From the NCBI GenBank assembly GCA_900552775.1, contig USAP01000109.1, positions 1 through 5,868 on the forward strand: 5,868 bases of DNA. Direction: 5' to 3'. The notes under the pieces are model-generated. The model was not told where the DNA came from. It did not search any database and worked only from the letters and a program-made list of their open reading frames with translations. Shown piece by piece: positions 1 to 5,868 of the stretch (position 1 is its first letter; each line of letters opens with the position of its first letter). The translations under genes were made by a program, and so were the position numbers. Source of the stretch: an uncultured Eubacteriales bacterium (lineage in GTDB: Bacteria; Bacillota; Clostridia; UMGS1883; UMGS1540).

Positions 1-51
1 ATTACAGTAACAAAAGTAATATATTTCAGCTGCGTAAAGAAACTTAAATAC

Positions 52-57
52 AAGGAG
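52..57 (+). promoter_or_regulatory. Ribosome binding site of the M64 protease gene
   Basis: AAGGAG lies 7 bases before the ATG at 65. This spacing decides the start: the in-frame GTG at 59 lies only 1 base after the AAGGAG core and is too close to be used. The remaining upstream DNA (1-51) is A/T-rich but shows no -35/-10 pair that I would defend. Confidence 0.85.
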
Positions 58-64
58 AGTGACT

Positions 65-151
65 ATGAAACGAAAAGCAAAAAACGTAACTGTGTCGGTA
101 TTGCTTTTTGCGGTAATGGTATGCTGCATGATGCCGTTGCCGTCTTCGGCG
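65..151 (+). other. Sec signal peptide of the M64 protease
   Basis: The first 29 codons encode a basic N-terminus (K2, R3, K4, K6), a hydrophobic core at about residues 8-23, and a PLPSSA region with a likely signal peptidase I cut after A29. C20 and C21 do not sit in a lipobox, so a lipoprotein is unlikely. Confidence 0.85.
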
Positions 152-3100
152 GAGAGAGCCGGGGCAAACATTAAAATCGGAGACTATATTCGTCTCGGCA
201 CATATGAGAACGAGTCGGTTTTGTGGCGCTGCGCGGATATTGACGACAATGGCCCTCTGATGCTGTCGGACAGAGTGATTTGCGACTATCTGCCTTATGA
301 CGCACAGACAAACGATAATTCCGCAACGTGTTCTCACAGGCGCAACGGCTATCGCAGCAAATACGGCTCAAACCACTGGCGCGACAGTAATATGCGCTCA
401 TGGCTAAACTCCGCGGAACAGACGGTAACGTGGCTTTGCGGCAATCCGCCGAAAGCCGGTTATGTAACCGACGGAAATTCGTATGACAATAAGGCAGGCT
501 TTTTAAGCGGATTTAATAAGGATGAGCTTTCCGCAATCAAAACGGTAACACAGCGCTCGGTTGTTTCTCATCCCGAATACAGCGCAGGGTATATTGACGC
601 GCCGGGGACGGATTTGCCTTATAATACAGATATCCAAACGGTTGCCGACGGATTTGACAGAGCTTATTACGAAAACATTACCGACAAGGTGTTTTTGCTT
701 GATGTCAGGCAGCTGAACAGCGTTTATAAGAATTTGGGGAGCTATTATATAGCAAAGAACAAAAACGGATTTAATTGGAACTGCTGGCTCAGGACTCCCG
801 TTACGGACTGCAACCATGATATGCGTTATGTCGATACGCACGGAAACATTTTGCGCGACGCTCCCTATAAAGGCTATTACGGCGTTCGGCCCGCGTTTTA
901 TCTTGACGCGGAGTATTATACCGTTTTATCCGGCAGCGGCACGGCGCAGAATCCCTACATCGGCTCCGCGCCGGACAAACCCGATGACGGCATTGCAATT
1001 TCGGGTGCGGAGAGAGAAACCGGTGACAGAAACTGGGATGTCGATACAGACCAAAATATTCAGCTTACGCTCGGAGGGTTCTATTCCGAGGACGGTAAAT
1101 ACGCCAACCCCACAATTCCCGTGTATGTAATTCAAAAGCCCCGCAGGGACACGGAAAACATGGTGATTTTATTCTGCGGCGAGGGCTACACAAAAAGTCA
1201 GCAGGCAAAGTTTGTCGGCGATGTACGTCGGCTGTGGAGAGAGGTGCTGCGCAATGAGCCTTATCGCAGCATGTCGGACCGCTTTAACGTATACGCACTC
1301 TGCACGGCGTCAATTGACGGCTACGGCGGAAGCAGCACATTTTTCAGCGTAGTTGATTCACGCGTGTCAACCAACATAAACGGCAGCTTGAAAAATCATT
1401 TATTTGAACGCTGCATAGGTCCTGCTTTTATTGAAAAGATACATGACGCTCATATTCCGGAAACAACAAATCCCAACGAGTTTATATGGGGAGATGAATA
1501 CGCTCCGTATCACTATGTCTACGAACACATAAATCAATTTATTGTGCTTGCAAACAGCGGAGATTATTTCGGGGGCTCTCATGACAATATTAAAAGCGGC
1601 ATACATTATATTGTTGCGCCGTCGGACAGCAATTACTCGCCGTTTATCTTAAGGCACGAGCTCGGGCACGGAATTTTACATTTGGGCGACGAGTACGCAA
1701 CAAGCTACAGCCCTATATCCGAGGAAGCATACCGTTCATCGCTCAATATGTCGCACACGGGCAATCCCGGCTTGGTAAAATGGAAAAATATGCTCGGCTT
1801 TCGCTCTACATATTCATGTCCGCACGCGGACAATTCATACTCCTTCAATTCAAGCCGTATGTGTCTGATGCGTGAGAATACAAGAAATCAATTGTGCGAG
1901 GTGTGCAAGCTTCAGGGCACAAAACGCATGAGTCAGCTGGTTGCAAATCCGGATGATTTGTACCTTGCCGTCCCCGAGGTGAAGGAGTATACGGGGAAAT
2001 ACAGAAACCCTTCCGAGGACTCATCTGCCTTTGAGGCTGCAAACAGCAGCGGTTATTCGCAATTTGAAGCCGACCGCAGCAGCCGCCTTTTGAGCGGAAC
2101 GGGCAAAAGCCGATTTACGCCGGACATGAAGGGCAGGGAGATTGAGCTGCGCACCATAGTGCAGAATCTCTCCGATACAAAGGAGAAAGAGGTTACGCTG
2201 CGGCTTTGGATAAAGCACGCCGACGGTACGAAAGCGACCGCGGCGGACGGCACGGAGATTTCGGCGGAGAAACGCTTCACCGTTCCCGTCTGGAGCGAGA
2301 AGCCCAAATTCTGGCCGAAAAAAGCTTTTGATTACTACGGCAGCGACTTTGATTCGGGACTTGTAAACTGTTCACTTGTCTATAAAATTCCCGATAATGC
2401 CGTTTTGCGAAACGGCGATACAGTCGGCTTTGCGGTGGTGGATGAAACGGGCAGAACACTTGCGGATGACGGTACGGAAAACGCGGTATATACAAGCGTT
2501 ACCATCGAATATAAATTGGAGGACGGAGGCAATGTCCCTAACACCGTGCCGACAGTAATTCCCGCCGTTGTCGGCGCCAAAGCGGATTATCAGCCGCTTG
2601 AAACGCTGAACGGCTGCATATTTTCCAAAGCTGTAAATCTCGGTGAAACAGTCGGCGCAGACGGTCTTACGATTACATATTATTATAAGGAAAAGCCGGT
2701 GCCGCCCGCCGGATTTAAAACGGAGTATGACTGGGGAGAGGAGTTCCCGGACGGCGAGACTCTGCCGCACGACAATATGACCTACCAAAGTGAAGCCGAT
2801 GCGCTTGCGGCAATGGATACCGAATATACAAATCAGTCCGTATCATACGCAAACAAGGGCAGTCTTACGGGCAAGTGGACCTTCAGCGGCTGGACGGGCA
2901 AAGCGGACGGCGCTGCTGTAAGGTTTACGGGCGTGTGGACATTCACTCCGGATACGCCCTTTGCTATTACGGACGAAAACGGTACGCCTGCCGATAAAAT
3001 ATTAAAGGCGGGTGCGTATAAGGCGAGACTTGTTTTGACCAAAGAACGGAAAACAGCGGCAGTTGTCATTGCAAAGTATGTAAACGGAGCGCTTGAAGCG

Positions 3101-3277
3101 CTTGCTGTATCCGAAGAGAAAGAGGCATATGATATACTCAAAACAGACGCCGTCACCGTAACGGAAAAGGATTTGAGAAAGCAGACCGAAATCAAAGCAT
3201 TTGCCTTTGAAGGCATGGGAAATATAAAACCGATATATAAGGCTTTGCATATCGGAAGTCTTGGTGCGGATTCTTAA
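65..3277 (+). CDS. Secreted multidomain M64 (IgA-peptidase-like) zinc metallopeptidase with DUF6273-like and SHIRT-like domains
   Basis: Predicted extracellular protease of 1070 residues, starting at ATG 65 behind AAGGAG. Residues 1-29 form a signal peptide (MKRKAK, hydrophobic core, SSA before the cut). Residues about 36-280 resemble DUF6273: an IGDYIRLG opening, WLRTP, and a GVRPAFYL close at 273. Residues about 366-620 resemble peptidase family M64: GEGYT near the start, the zinc motif HELGHGILHLGDEY at 531-544 (likely ligands H531, H535 and D542, base E532), then cysteines C585, C600 (in RMCLM), C611 and C614 (CEVC), as in the family's C-terminal part. Residues about 689-820 look like a beta-sandwich. 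Residues about 883-963 resemble a SHIRT domain (GKWTFSGW, GVWTFTPD), followed by a beta-rich module to the end. No LPXTG, SLH or lipobox is seen, so it may be released or held non-covalently. The substrate is unknown: M64 includes an IgA protease, but IgA cleavage here would be a guess. Confidence 0.88.
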   Translation: MKRKAKNVTVSVLLFAVMVCCMMPLPSSAERAGANIKIGDYIRLGTYENESVLWRCADIDDNGPLMLSDRVICDYLPYDAQTNDNSATCSHRRNGYRSKYGSNHWRDSNMRSWLNSAEQTVTWLCGNPPKAGYVTDGNSYDNKAGFLSGFNKDELSAIKTVTQRSVVSHPEYSAGYIDAPGTDLPYNTDIQTVADGFDRAYYENITDKVFLLDVRQLNSVYKNLGSYYIAKNKNGFNWNCWLRTPVTDCNHDMRYVDTHGNILRDAPYKGYYGVRPAFYLDAEYYTVLSGSGTAQNPYIGSAPDKPDDGIAISGAERETGDRNWDVDTDQNIQLTLGGFYSEDGKYANPTIPVYVIQKPRRDTENMVILFCGEGYTKSQQAKFVGDVRRLWREVLRNEPYRSMSDRFNVYALCTASIDGYGGSSTFFSVVDSRVSTNINGSLKNHLFERCIGPAFIEKIHDAHIPETTNPNEFIWGDEYAPYHYVYEHINQFIVLANSGDYFGGSHDNIKSGIHYIVAPSDSNYSPFILRHELGHGILHLGDEYATSYSPISEEAYRSSLNMSHTGNPGLVKWKNMLGFRSTYSCPHADNSYSFNSSRMCLMRENTRNQLCEVCKLQGTKRMSQLVANPDDLYLAVPEVKEYTGKYRNPSEDSSAFEAANSSGYSQFEADRSSRLLSGTGKSRFTPDMKGREIELRTIVQNLSDTKEKEVTLRLWIKHADGTKATAADGTEISAEKRFTVPVWSEKPKFWPKKAFDYYGSDFDSGLVNCSLVYKIPDNAVLRNGDTVGFAVVDETGRTLADDGTENAVYTSVTIEYKLEDGGNVPNTVPTVIPAVVGAKADYQPLETLNGCIFSKAVNLGETVGADGLTITYYYKEKPVPPAGFKTEYDWGEEFPDGETLPHDNMTYQSEADALAAMDTEYTNQSVSYANKGSLTGKWTFSGWTGKADGAAVRFTGVWTFTPDTPFAITDENGTPADKILKAGAYKARLVLTKERKTAAVVIAKYVNGALEALAVSEEKEAYDILKTDAVTVTEKDLRKQTEIKAFAFEGMGNIKPIYKALHIGSLGADS

Positions 3278-3545
3278 TTTAAACGGATTTACAATAATGC
3301 CGGCAGTGGCGATAAGTTCGGCGGTGTCTGCTATGGCGGTGCAGAATCTGGGTGCCGGACATACGATGTTTTCAATGGTAAACGGAATGATCTCTTCGAT
3401 AATAGTACGCGTGCCGGCGGCATATTTTTTCGGAATGCATGAAGGTATGGGAATGTGCGGCATAGGTATCGGCGCGCCCGTGGCGTCAGCGGCATCGCTT
3501 TTGTGCGCTGTTATATTTTATGTCAGCGGAGCGTGGAAAAAATAA
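3261..3545 (+). pseudogene. MATE-family efflux transporter remnant (5'-truncated, internally deleted)
   Basis: The 94-codon open frame reads like pieces of a MATE multidrug/Na+ antiporter (intact members are about 440-460 residues). Residues 8-33 (NGFTIMPAVAISSAVSAM, then QNLGAG) match the region around a mid-protein helix, probably TM8. From residue 34 (HTMFSMVNG, IVRVPAAYFFG, GIGIGAPVAS, ending SGAWKK) it matches the C-terminal helices. The two parts are fused in frame near 3354-3362, so roughly 100-150 residues are missing between them, and the whole N-terminal half is absent. There is no convincing ribosome binding site: the frame opens inside the 3' end of the protease gene with only TTG 3261 or GTG 3264 as possible starts. 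About three hydrophobic segments remain, so a small membrane peptide cannot be excluded, but transport is not expected. Family recognition is from memory of motifs, not alignment. Confidence 0.75.
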
Positions 3546-3552
3546 GTAATAA

Positions 3553-5562
3553 ATGGAAAATTTTTTTGAAAAACTACCGATTAATTTGAATGATTCGCAA
3601 AAAAGTGCGGTTGAGTATAACGGAAGAACAGCACTTTTGCTTGCTGTGCCCGGAAGCGGAAAAACAACTGTTTTAACGGCGCGGATAGGCTATATGATTT
3701 TAGAACTCGGTGTGCGTCCGGAGAGCATATTGGTGCTTACATATACTGTGGCTGCGGCAGAGGATATGAAACGGAGATTTGCAAAATTTTTCGGCGATGA
3801 ATTGGCAAGACATGCTGAATTCAGAACAATAAACGGCATTGCCCAGAAAATTATTATGGAGTATGAGCGGCAAAGCGGCAGAAAAGCCTTTAGTGTTCTT
3901 TCGGACGAAAAAAAGAAAGCCCGGATTTTAGCGGACATTTACAGAGAGCTTAACCCGGGATATGAATATCCTTCCGAAAATGCAATAGGTGAACTGGAAA
4001 CCGCAATTTCATATGCTAAGAATATGAATCTTGACACAGATGAAATAAAAAAGCAAAAATATTACGGGGCAGATCTCTATTCGGCATTTGAACGCTATAA
4101 TGAAATTCTGATTCAAAACAGGCTTATGGACTACAATGATCAGATGGTATACGCGCTGAAAATTTTAAAAAAATACCCTTCTGTACTGCGTGCGTTTACA
4201 AGCAAATATAAAAATATTCTTGTAGATGAGGCGCAGGATACGTCTTTTATTCAGCATGAGATTATTGTGCTGCTGGCACAAAATGCGGACAAAATTTTTA
4301 TGGTCGGAGATGAAGACCAAAGTATATATGCTTTTCGCGGTGCTTACCCGGATGCGCTGACGGAGTTTGAGAAAAGATACAGCGGTGCACGAGTTTTTAA
4401 AATGGAAACAAATTTTCGTTCTGTTCCGACTATTGTTGAACGTGCCGAAAGTTTCATCATAAAAAATAAATTGCGGCATGCAAAAAGGCTGATTTCGTCA
4501 AGAAAAGAAGACGGCGGATTTGAAATAATAAATGCAAAATCGAGATATGATCAGTTTTTGTATCTGGCGCATGAAGCTGAAATATGCACTGTGCGCACGG
4601 GTGTTTTGTATCGCGACAATGACAGTGCGTTGCCGCTTATAGATATTTTACTGCGCGAAAATATTCCGTTTTCATGCAGAAGAACAGACACATCTTTTTT
4701 TACAAATAAAACTGTTTTGGATATAATTTCAATTCTGAAGCTTATTTTAAATCCGTGTGACGGAAAAAGTTTTAAGCGTGTTTACTACAAGCTTAATATG
4801 TATGTGAAAAAGGAGGATGCGATGAACGCCGTGCGGACGGCGGACGGCGGAGATATATTTAAAACACTTTTGAAAACGGGTGATTTGAATTACGAAACGC
4901 GCAAGAGAATAAGCGCATTTGCAAGGCTTTGCGAATCGCTTAAATTCAGAAGTGCCGGGGACGCCGTTTCCTCGATTATATACGGTAGCGGATATTCTGA
5001 GTATATTAAAAATTCGCCGGCAGAAAAAAACAAGGCTGAAATTCTTATGATGCTTTCAAAAAGAGAAAAAAGTATCGGCGAATTGATAGAAAGGCTTCGT
5101 TTTCTGAAAAAATATATTGATGCCGGCTTTGAGAACAAAAGTCCCTTTTGGATTTCAACAATTCATTCAAGCAAAGGACTTGAATATGACAATGTTTTTT
5201 TAATTGATGTATTTGACGGAATTTTACCTGCAGAAACGGAATCTTACAAAGATTACGAAGAAGAACGGCGGCTTTTCTATGTGGGAATTACAAGGGCGCG
5301 GAACAATCTGACGGTTTTTAAAGTCGGAGGAAAAAGGCAGAGCTTTCTCGGAGAAATCTCGGGAAGCGAGAATGTTTTATGCCCGTTTTCATGCGGTGAA
5401 CATGTTTTTCATAATGAGTTCGGCGAAGGAACGGTGACAAATGTGACAAAAGAAAATATTGCCCGCCTGACGTCACTTGGGGTAGACTATATTTCCAGCG
5501 GAGCATTGACACACTCTGCACCAATTTTAGATATTTCCTTAAAGAACCTTCATGTAGTATAA
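3553..5562 (+). CDS. UvrD/PcrA-like SF1A ATP-dependent DNA helicase
   Basis: Cytosolic 3'-5' DNA translocase/helicase of the UvrD/Rep/PcrA family, 669 residues (typical PcrA/UvrD is about 720-740). Motifs in order: Q motif LNDSQKSAV (12-20), Walker A AVPGSGKTT (31-39, K37), Ia LVLTYTVAAAEDMKRR, Ib-like RTINGIAQKII, Walker B VDEAQDTS (224-231), III GDEDQSIYAFRG (252-263), IV NFRS (287-290), V STIHSSKGLEYD (535-546), VI EERRLFYVGITRAR (570-583). The residues for ATP hydrolysis and DNA coupling are present, so it should be active. A C-terminal Tudor-like patch (GEHVFHNEFGEGTV, 615-628) resembles the PcrA tail, but what follows is atypical. ATG 3553 is the only sensible start: a stop codon lies directly before it, and K37 matches PcrA numbering. 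No good Shine-Dalgarno precedes it. A repair or replication-restart role is inferred from the family. It is not the main PcrA with certainty, hence no symbol. Confidence 0.93.
   Translation: MENFFEKLPINLNDSQKSAVEYNGRTALLLAVPGSGKTTVLTARIGYMILELGVRPESILVLTYTVAAAEDMKRRFAKFFGDELARHAEFRTINGIAQKIIMEYERQSGRKAFSVLSDEKKKARILADIYRELNPGYEYPSENAIGELETAISYAKNMNLDTDEIKKQKYYGADLYSAFERYNEILIQNRLMDYNDQMVYALKILKKYPSVLRAFTSKYKNILVDEAQDTSFIQHEIIVLLAQNADKIFMVGDEDQSIYAFRGAYPDALTEFEKRYSGARVFKMETNFRSVPTIVERAESFIIKNKLRHAKRLISSRKEDGGFEIINAKSRYDQFLYLAHEAEICTVRTGVLYRDNDSALPLIDILLRENIPFSCRRTDTSFFTNKTVLDIISILKLILNPCDGKSFKRVYYKLNMYVKKEDAMNAVRTADGGDIFKTLLKTGDLNYETRKRISAFARLCESLKFRSAGDAVSSIIYGSGYSEYIKNSPAEKNKAEILMMLSKREKSIGELIERLRFLKKYIDAGFENKSPFWISTIHSSKGLEYDNVFLIDVFDGILPAETESYKDYEEERRLFYVGITRARNNLTVFKVGGKRQSFLGEISGSENVLCPFSCGEHVFHNEFGEGTVTNVTKENIARLTSLGVDYISSGALTHSAPILDISLKNLHVV
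5506..5533 (+). promoter_or_regulatory. Possible alternative promoter inside the helicase 3' end
   Basis: An exact TTGACA (5506-5511) is followed after 16 bases by TAGATA (5528-5533), a poor -10 match. It points toward the niaR-like gene. It could be chance, since it lies in coding sequence. Confidence 0.3.
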
Positions 5563-5563
5563 T
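5535..5563 (+). promoter_or_regulatory. Probable promoter of the niaR-like gene
   Basis: An exact TATAAT at 5558-5563 has a weak -35 (TTCCTT at 5535-5540, spacer 17). Transcription would start near 5570, giving a leader of about 30 bases before GTG 5599. The -10 box contains the helicase stop codon (5560-5562). No clear inverted repeat that could serve as an autoregulatory operator was recognised nearby. The -10 is convincing; the -35 is not. Confidence 0.5.
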
Positions 5564-5583
5564 AGAACCAGTGATGCAAAAAC

Positions 5584-5592
5584 AGGAGGTGA
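5584..5592 (+). promoter_or_regulatory. Perfect Shine-Dalgarno of the niaR-like gene
   Basis: AGGAGGTGA is fully complementary to the usual 16S rRNA 3' end. The GG of the core ends 9 bases before GTG 5599, which selects this GTG as the start. The ATG at 5603 is in another frame. Confidence 0.9.
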
Positions 5593-5598
5593 AGGTTT

Positions 5599-5868
5599 GT
5601 GAATGGTTCGCAGAGAAGAGAGCAGATTGTTCGTCAGATACAGGAGAGTAAGGAACCTGTGTCAGGAAAAAAGCTGGCGGAACTTTATGGTGTGAGCCGG
5701 CAGGTGATCGTGCAGGATATTGCGCTGATCCGCACAGCAGGTTATGATATTATCTCAACGAACAGAGGATATATACTGAATACGCAAAAAGCAATCAGCC
5801 GTGTGTTTAAGGTGCAGCATACTGATGAGCAGACGGAGGAGGAGTTGTATGAGATTGTGGATTTGGGA
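5599..5868 (+). CDS. niaR: NiaR/NadR-type NAD biosynthesis repressor, HTH_11 plus 3H domain (3' end outside window)
   Basis: The first 90 residues of a protein that is usually about 170-180 long; it runs off the window with no stop. Residues 6-60 form a winged helix-turn-helix of the HTH_11/BirA type: RREQIVRQIQ, then the recognition region LAELYGVSRQVIVQDIALIR (26-45), then a wing (TNRGYIL, 54-60). Residues from about 68 start the 3H domain: H74 and E82 keep the 8-residue spacing of the first two metal ligands that I recall for the Thermotoga homologue TM1602, and ELYEIVDLG follows the family pattern. In Firmicutes, NiaR represses NAD synthesis and niacin uptake genes when niacin is plentiful; that role is by homology. 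The start is GTG behind AGGAGGTGA. It likely has its own promoter overlapping the helicase end, so it need not be in the upstream operon. No nadABC or niaP gene is visible here. Confidence 0.88.
   Translation, partial: MNGSQRREQIVRQIQESKEPVSGKKLAELYGVSRQVIVQDIALIRTAGYDIISTNRGYILNTQKAISRVFKVQHTDEQTEEELYEIVDLG

Noticed and set aside
65..1000. The DUF6273-like/C-type-lectin-like region as a variable target of a diversity-generating retroelement
   Set aside because: No reverse transcriptase, template repeat or near-copy of this stretch is present in the window.
816..1130. A 104-codon plus-strand frame inside the protease gene, and another at 2376-2558
   Set aside because: Both overlap a well-supported gene in a different frame and have no domain signal; the composition looks like an out-of-frame reading.
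3002..3463. A 153-codon minus-strand open frame, and similar minus-strand frames at 2372-2788 and 2833-3216
   Set aside because: They lie opposite the protease and transporter remnant, show no recognisable motif and no good ribosome binding site, and are explained as antisense shadows of G+C-rich codons.
3440..3490. A G+C-rich stretch with a GGCGCGCC palindrome as a possible terminator
   Set aside because: There is no stable long stem followed by a T-run; it encodes the GIGIGAPVAS part of the transporter remnant.
4829..4850. A short GGACGGC-type tandem repeat inside the helicase gene
   Set aside because: It is only two to three short units, stays in frame (VRTADGGD) and gives no sign of a functional repeat.
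3553..5562. The helicase as part of an anti-phage defence system
   Set aside because: No nuclease, methylase, Argonaute, TIR or other defence partner sits beside it; the neighbours are a transporter remnant and an NAD regulator, so a housekeeping-type helicase is the simpler reading.

Overview
The window looks like chromosomal DNA from a low-to-medium G+C, Clostridia-type Firmicute, probably gut-associated. The evidence is strong AGGAGG-type ribosome binding sites, a secreted M64 metallopeptidase carrying DUF6273-like and SHIRT-like modules, and a 3H-domain NAD repressor of the NiaR/NadR type. I cannot assign a genus. All genes run on the + strand.

Layout: positions 1-51 are short upstream DNA with no promoter I can defend. 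From 65 to 3277 lies a large secreted multidomain protein: signal peptide, DUF6273-like domain, M64 (IgA-peptidase-like) zinc protease domain, beta-rich region, SHIRT-like domain and C-terminal module. Its 3' end overlaps a 94-codon remnant of a MATE-family transporter (about 3261-3545), which has lost its 5' part and an internal stretch. Seven bases later starts a UvrD/PcrA-type SF1A DNA helicase (3553-5562) with all main motifs intact. The helicase stop codon sits inside a TATAAT box that probably belongs to the next gene. That gene is niaR/nadR-like, starts at GTG 5599 behind a perfect Shine-Dalgarno sequence, and runs off the window edge.

The genes do not form an obvious pathway: an extracellular protease, a broken transporter, a DNA-repair-type helicase and an NAD-biosynthesis repressor. 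The compact spacing of the first three suggests possible co-transcription, and no terminator hairpin was recognised between them. The window reads as ordinary chromosome with signs of local rearrangement (MATE remnant, unusual helicase tail). I found no rRNA, tRNA, CRISPR array, insertion sequence or convincing new multi-gene system. The most interesting items are the protease architecture and the decayed transporter gene between protease and helicase.
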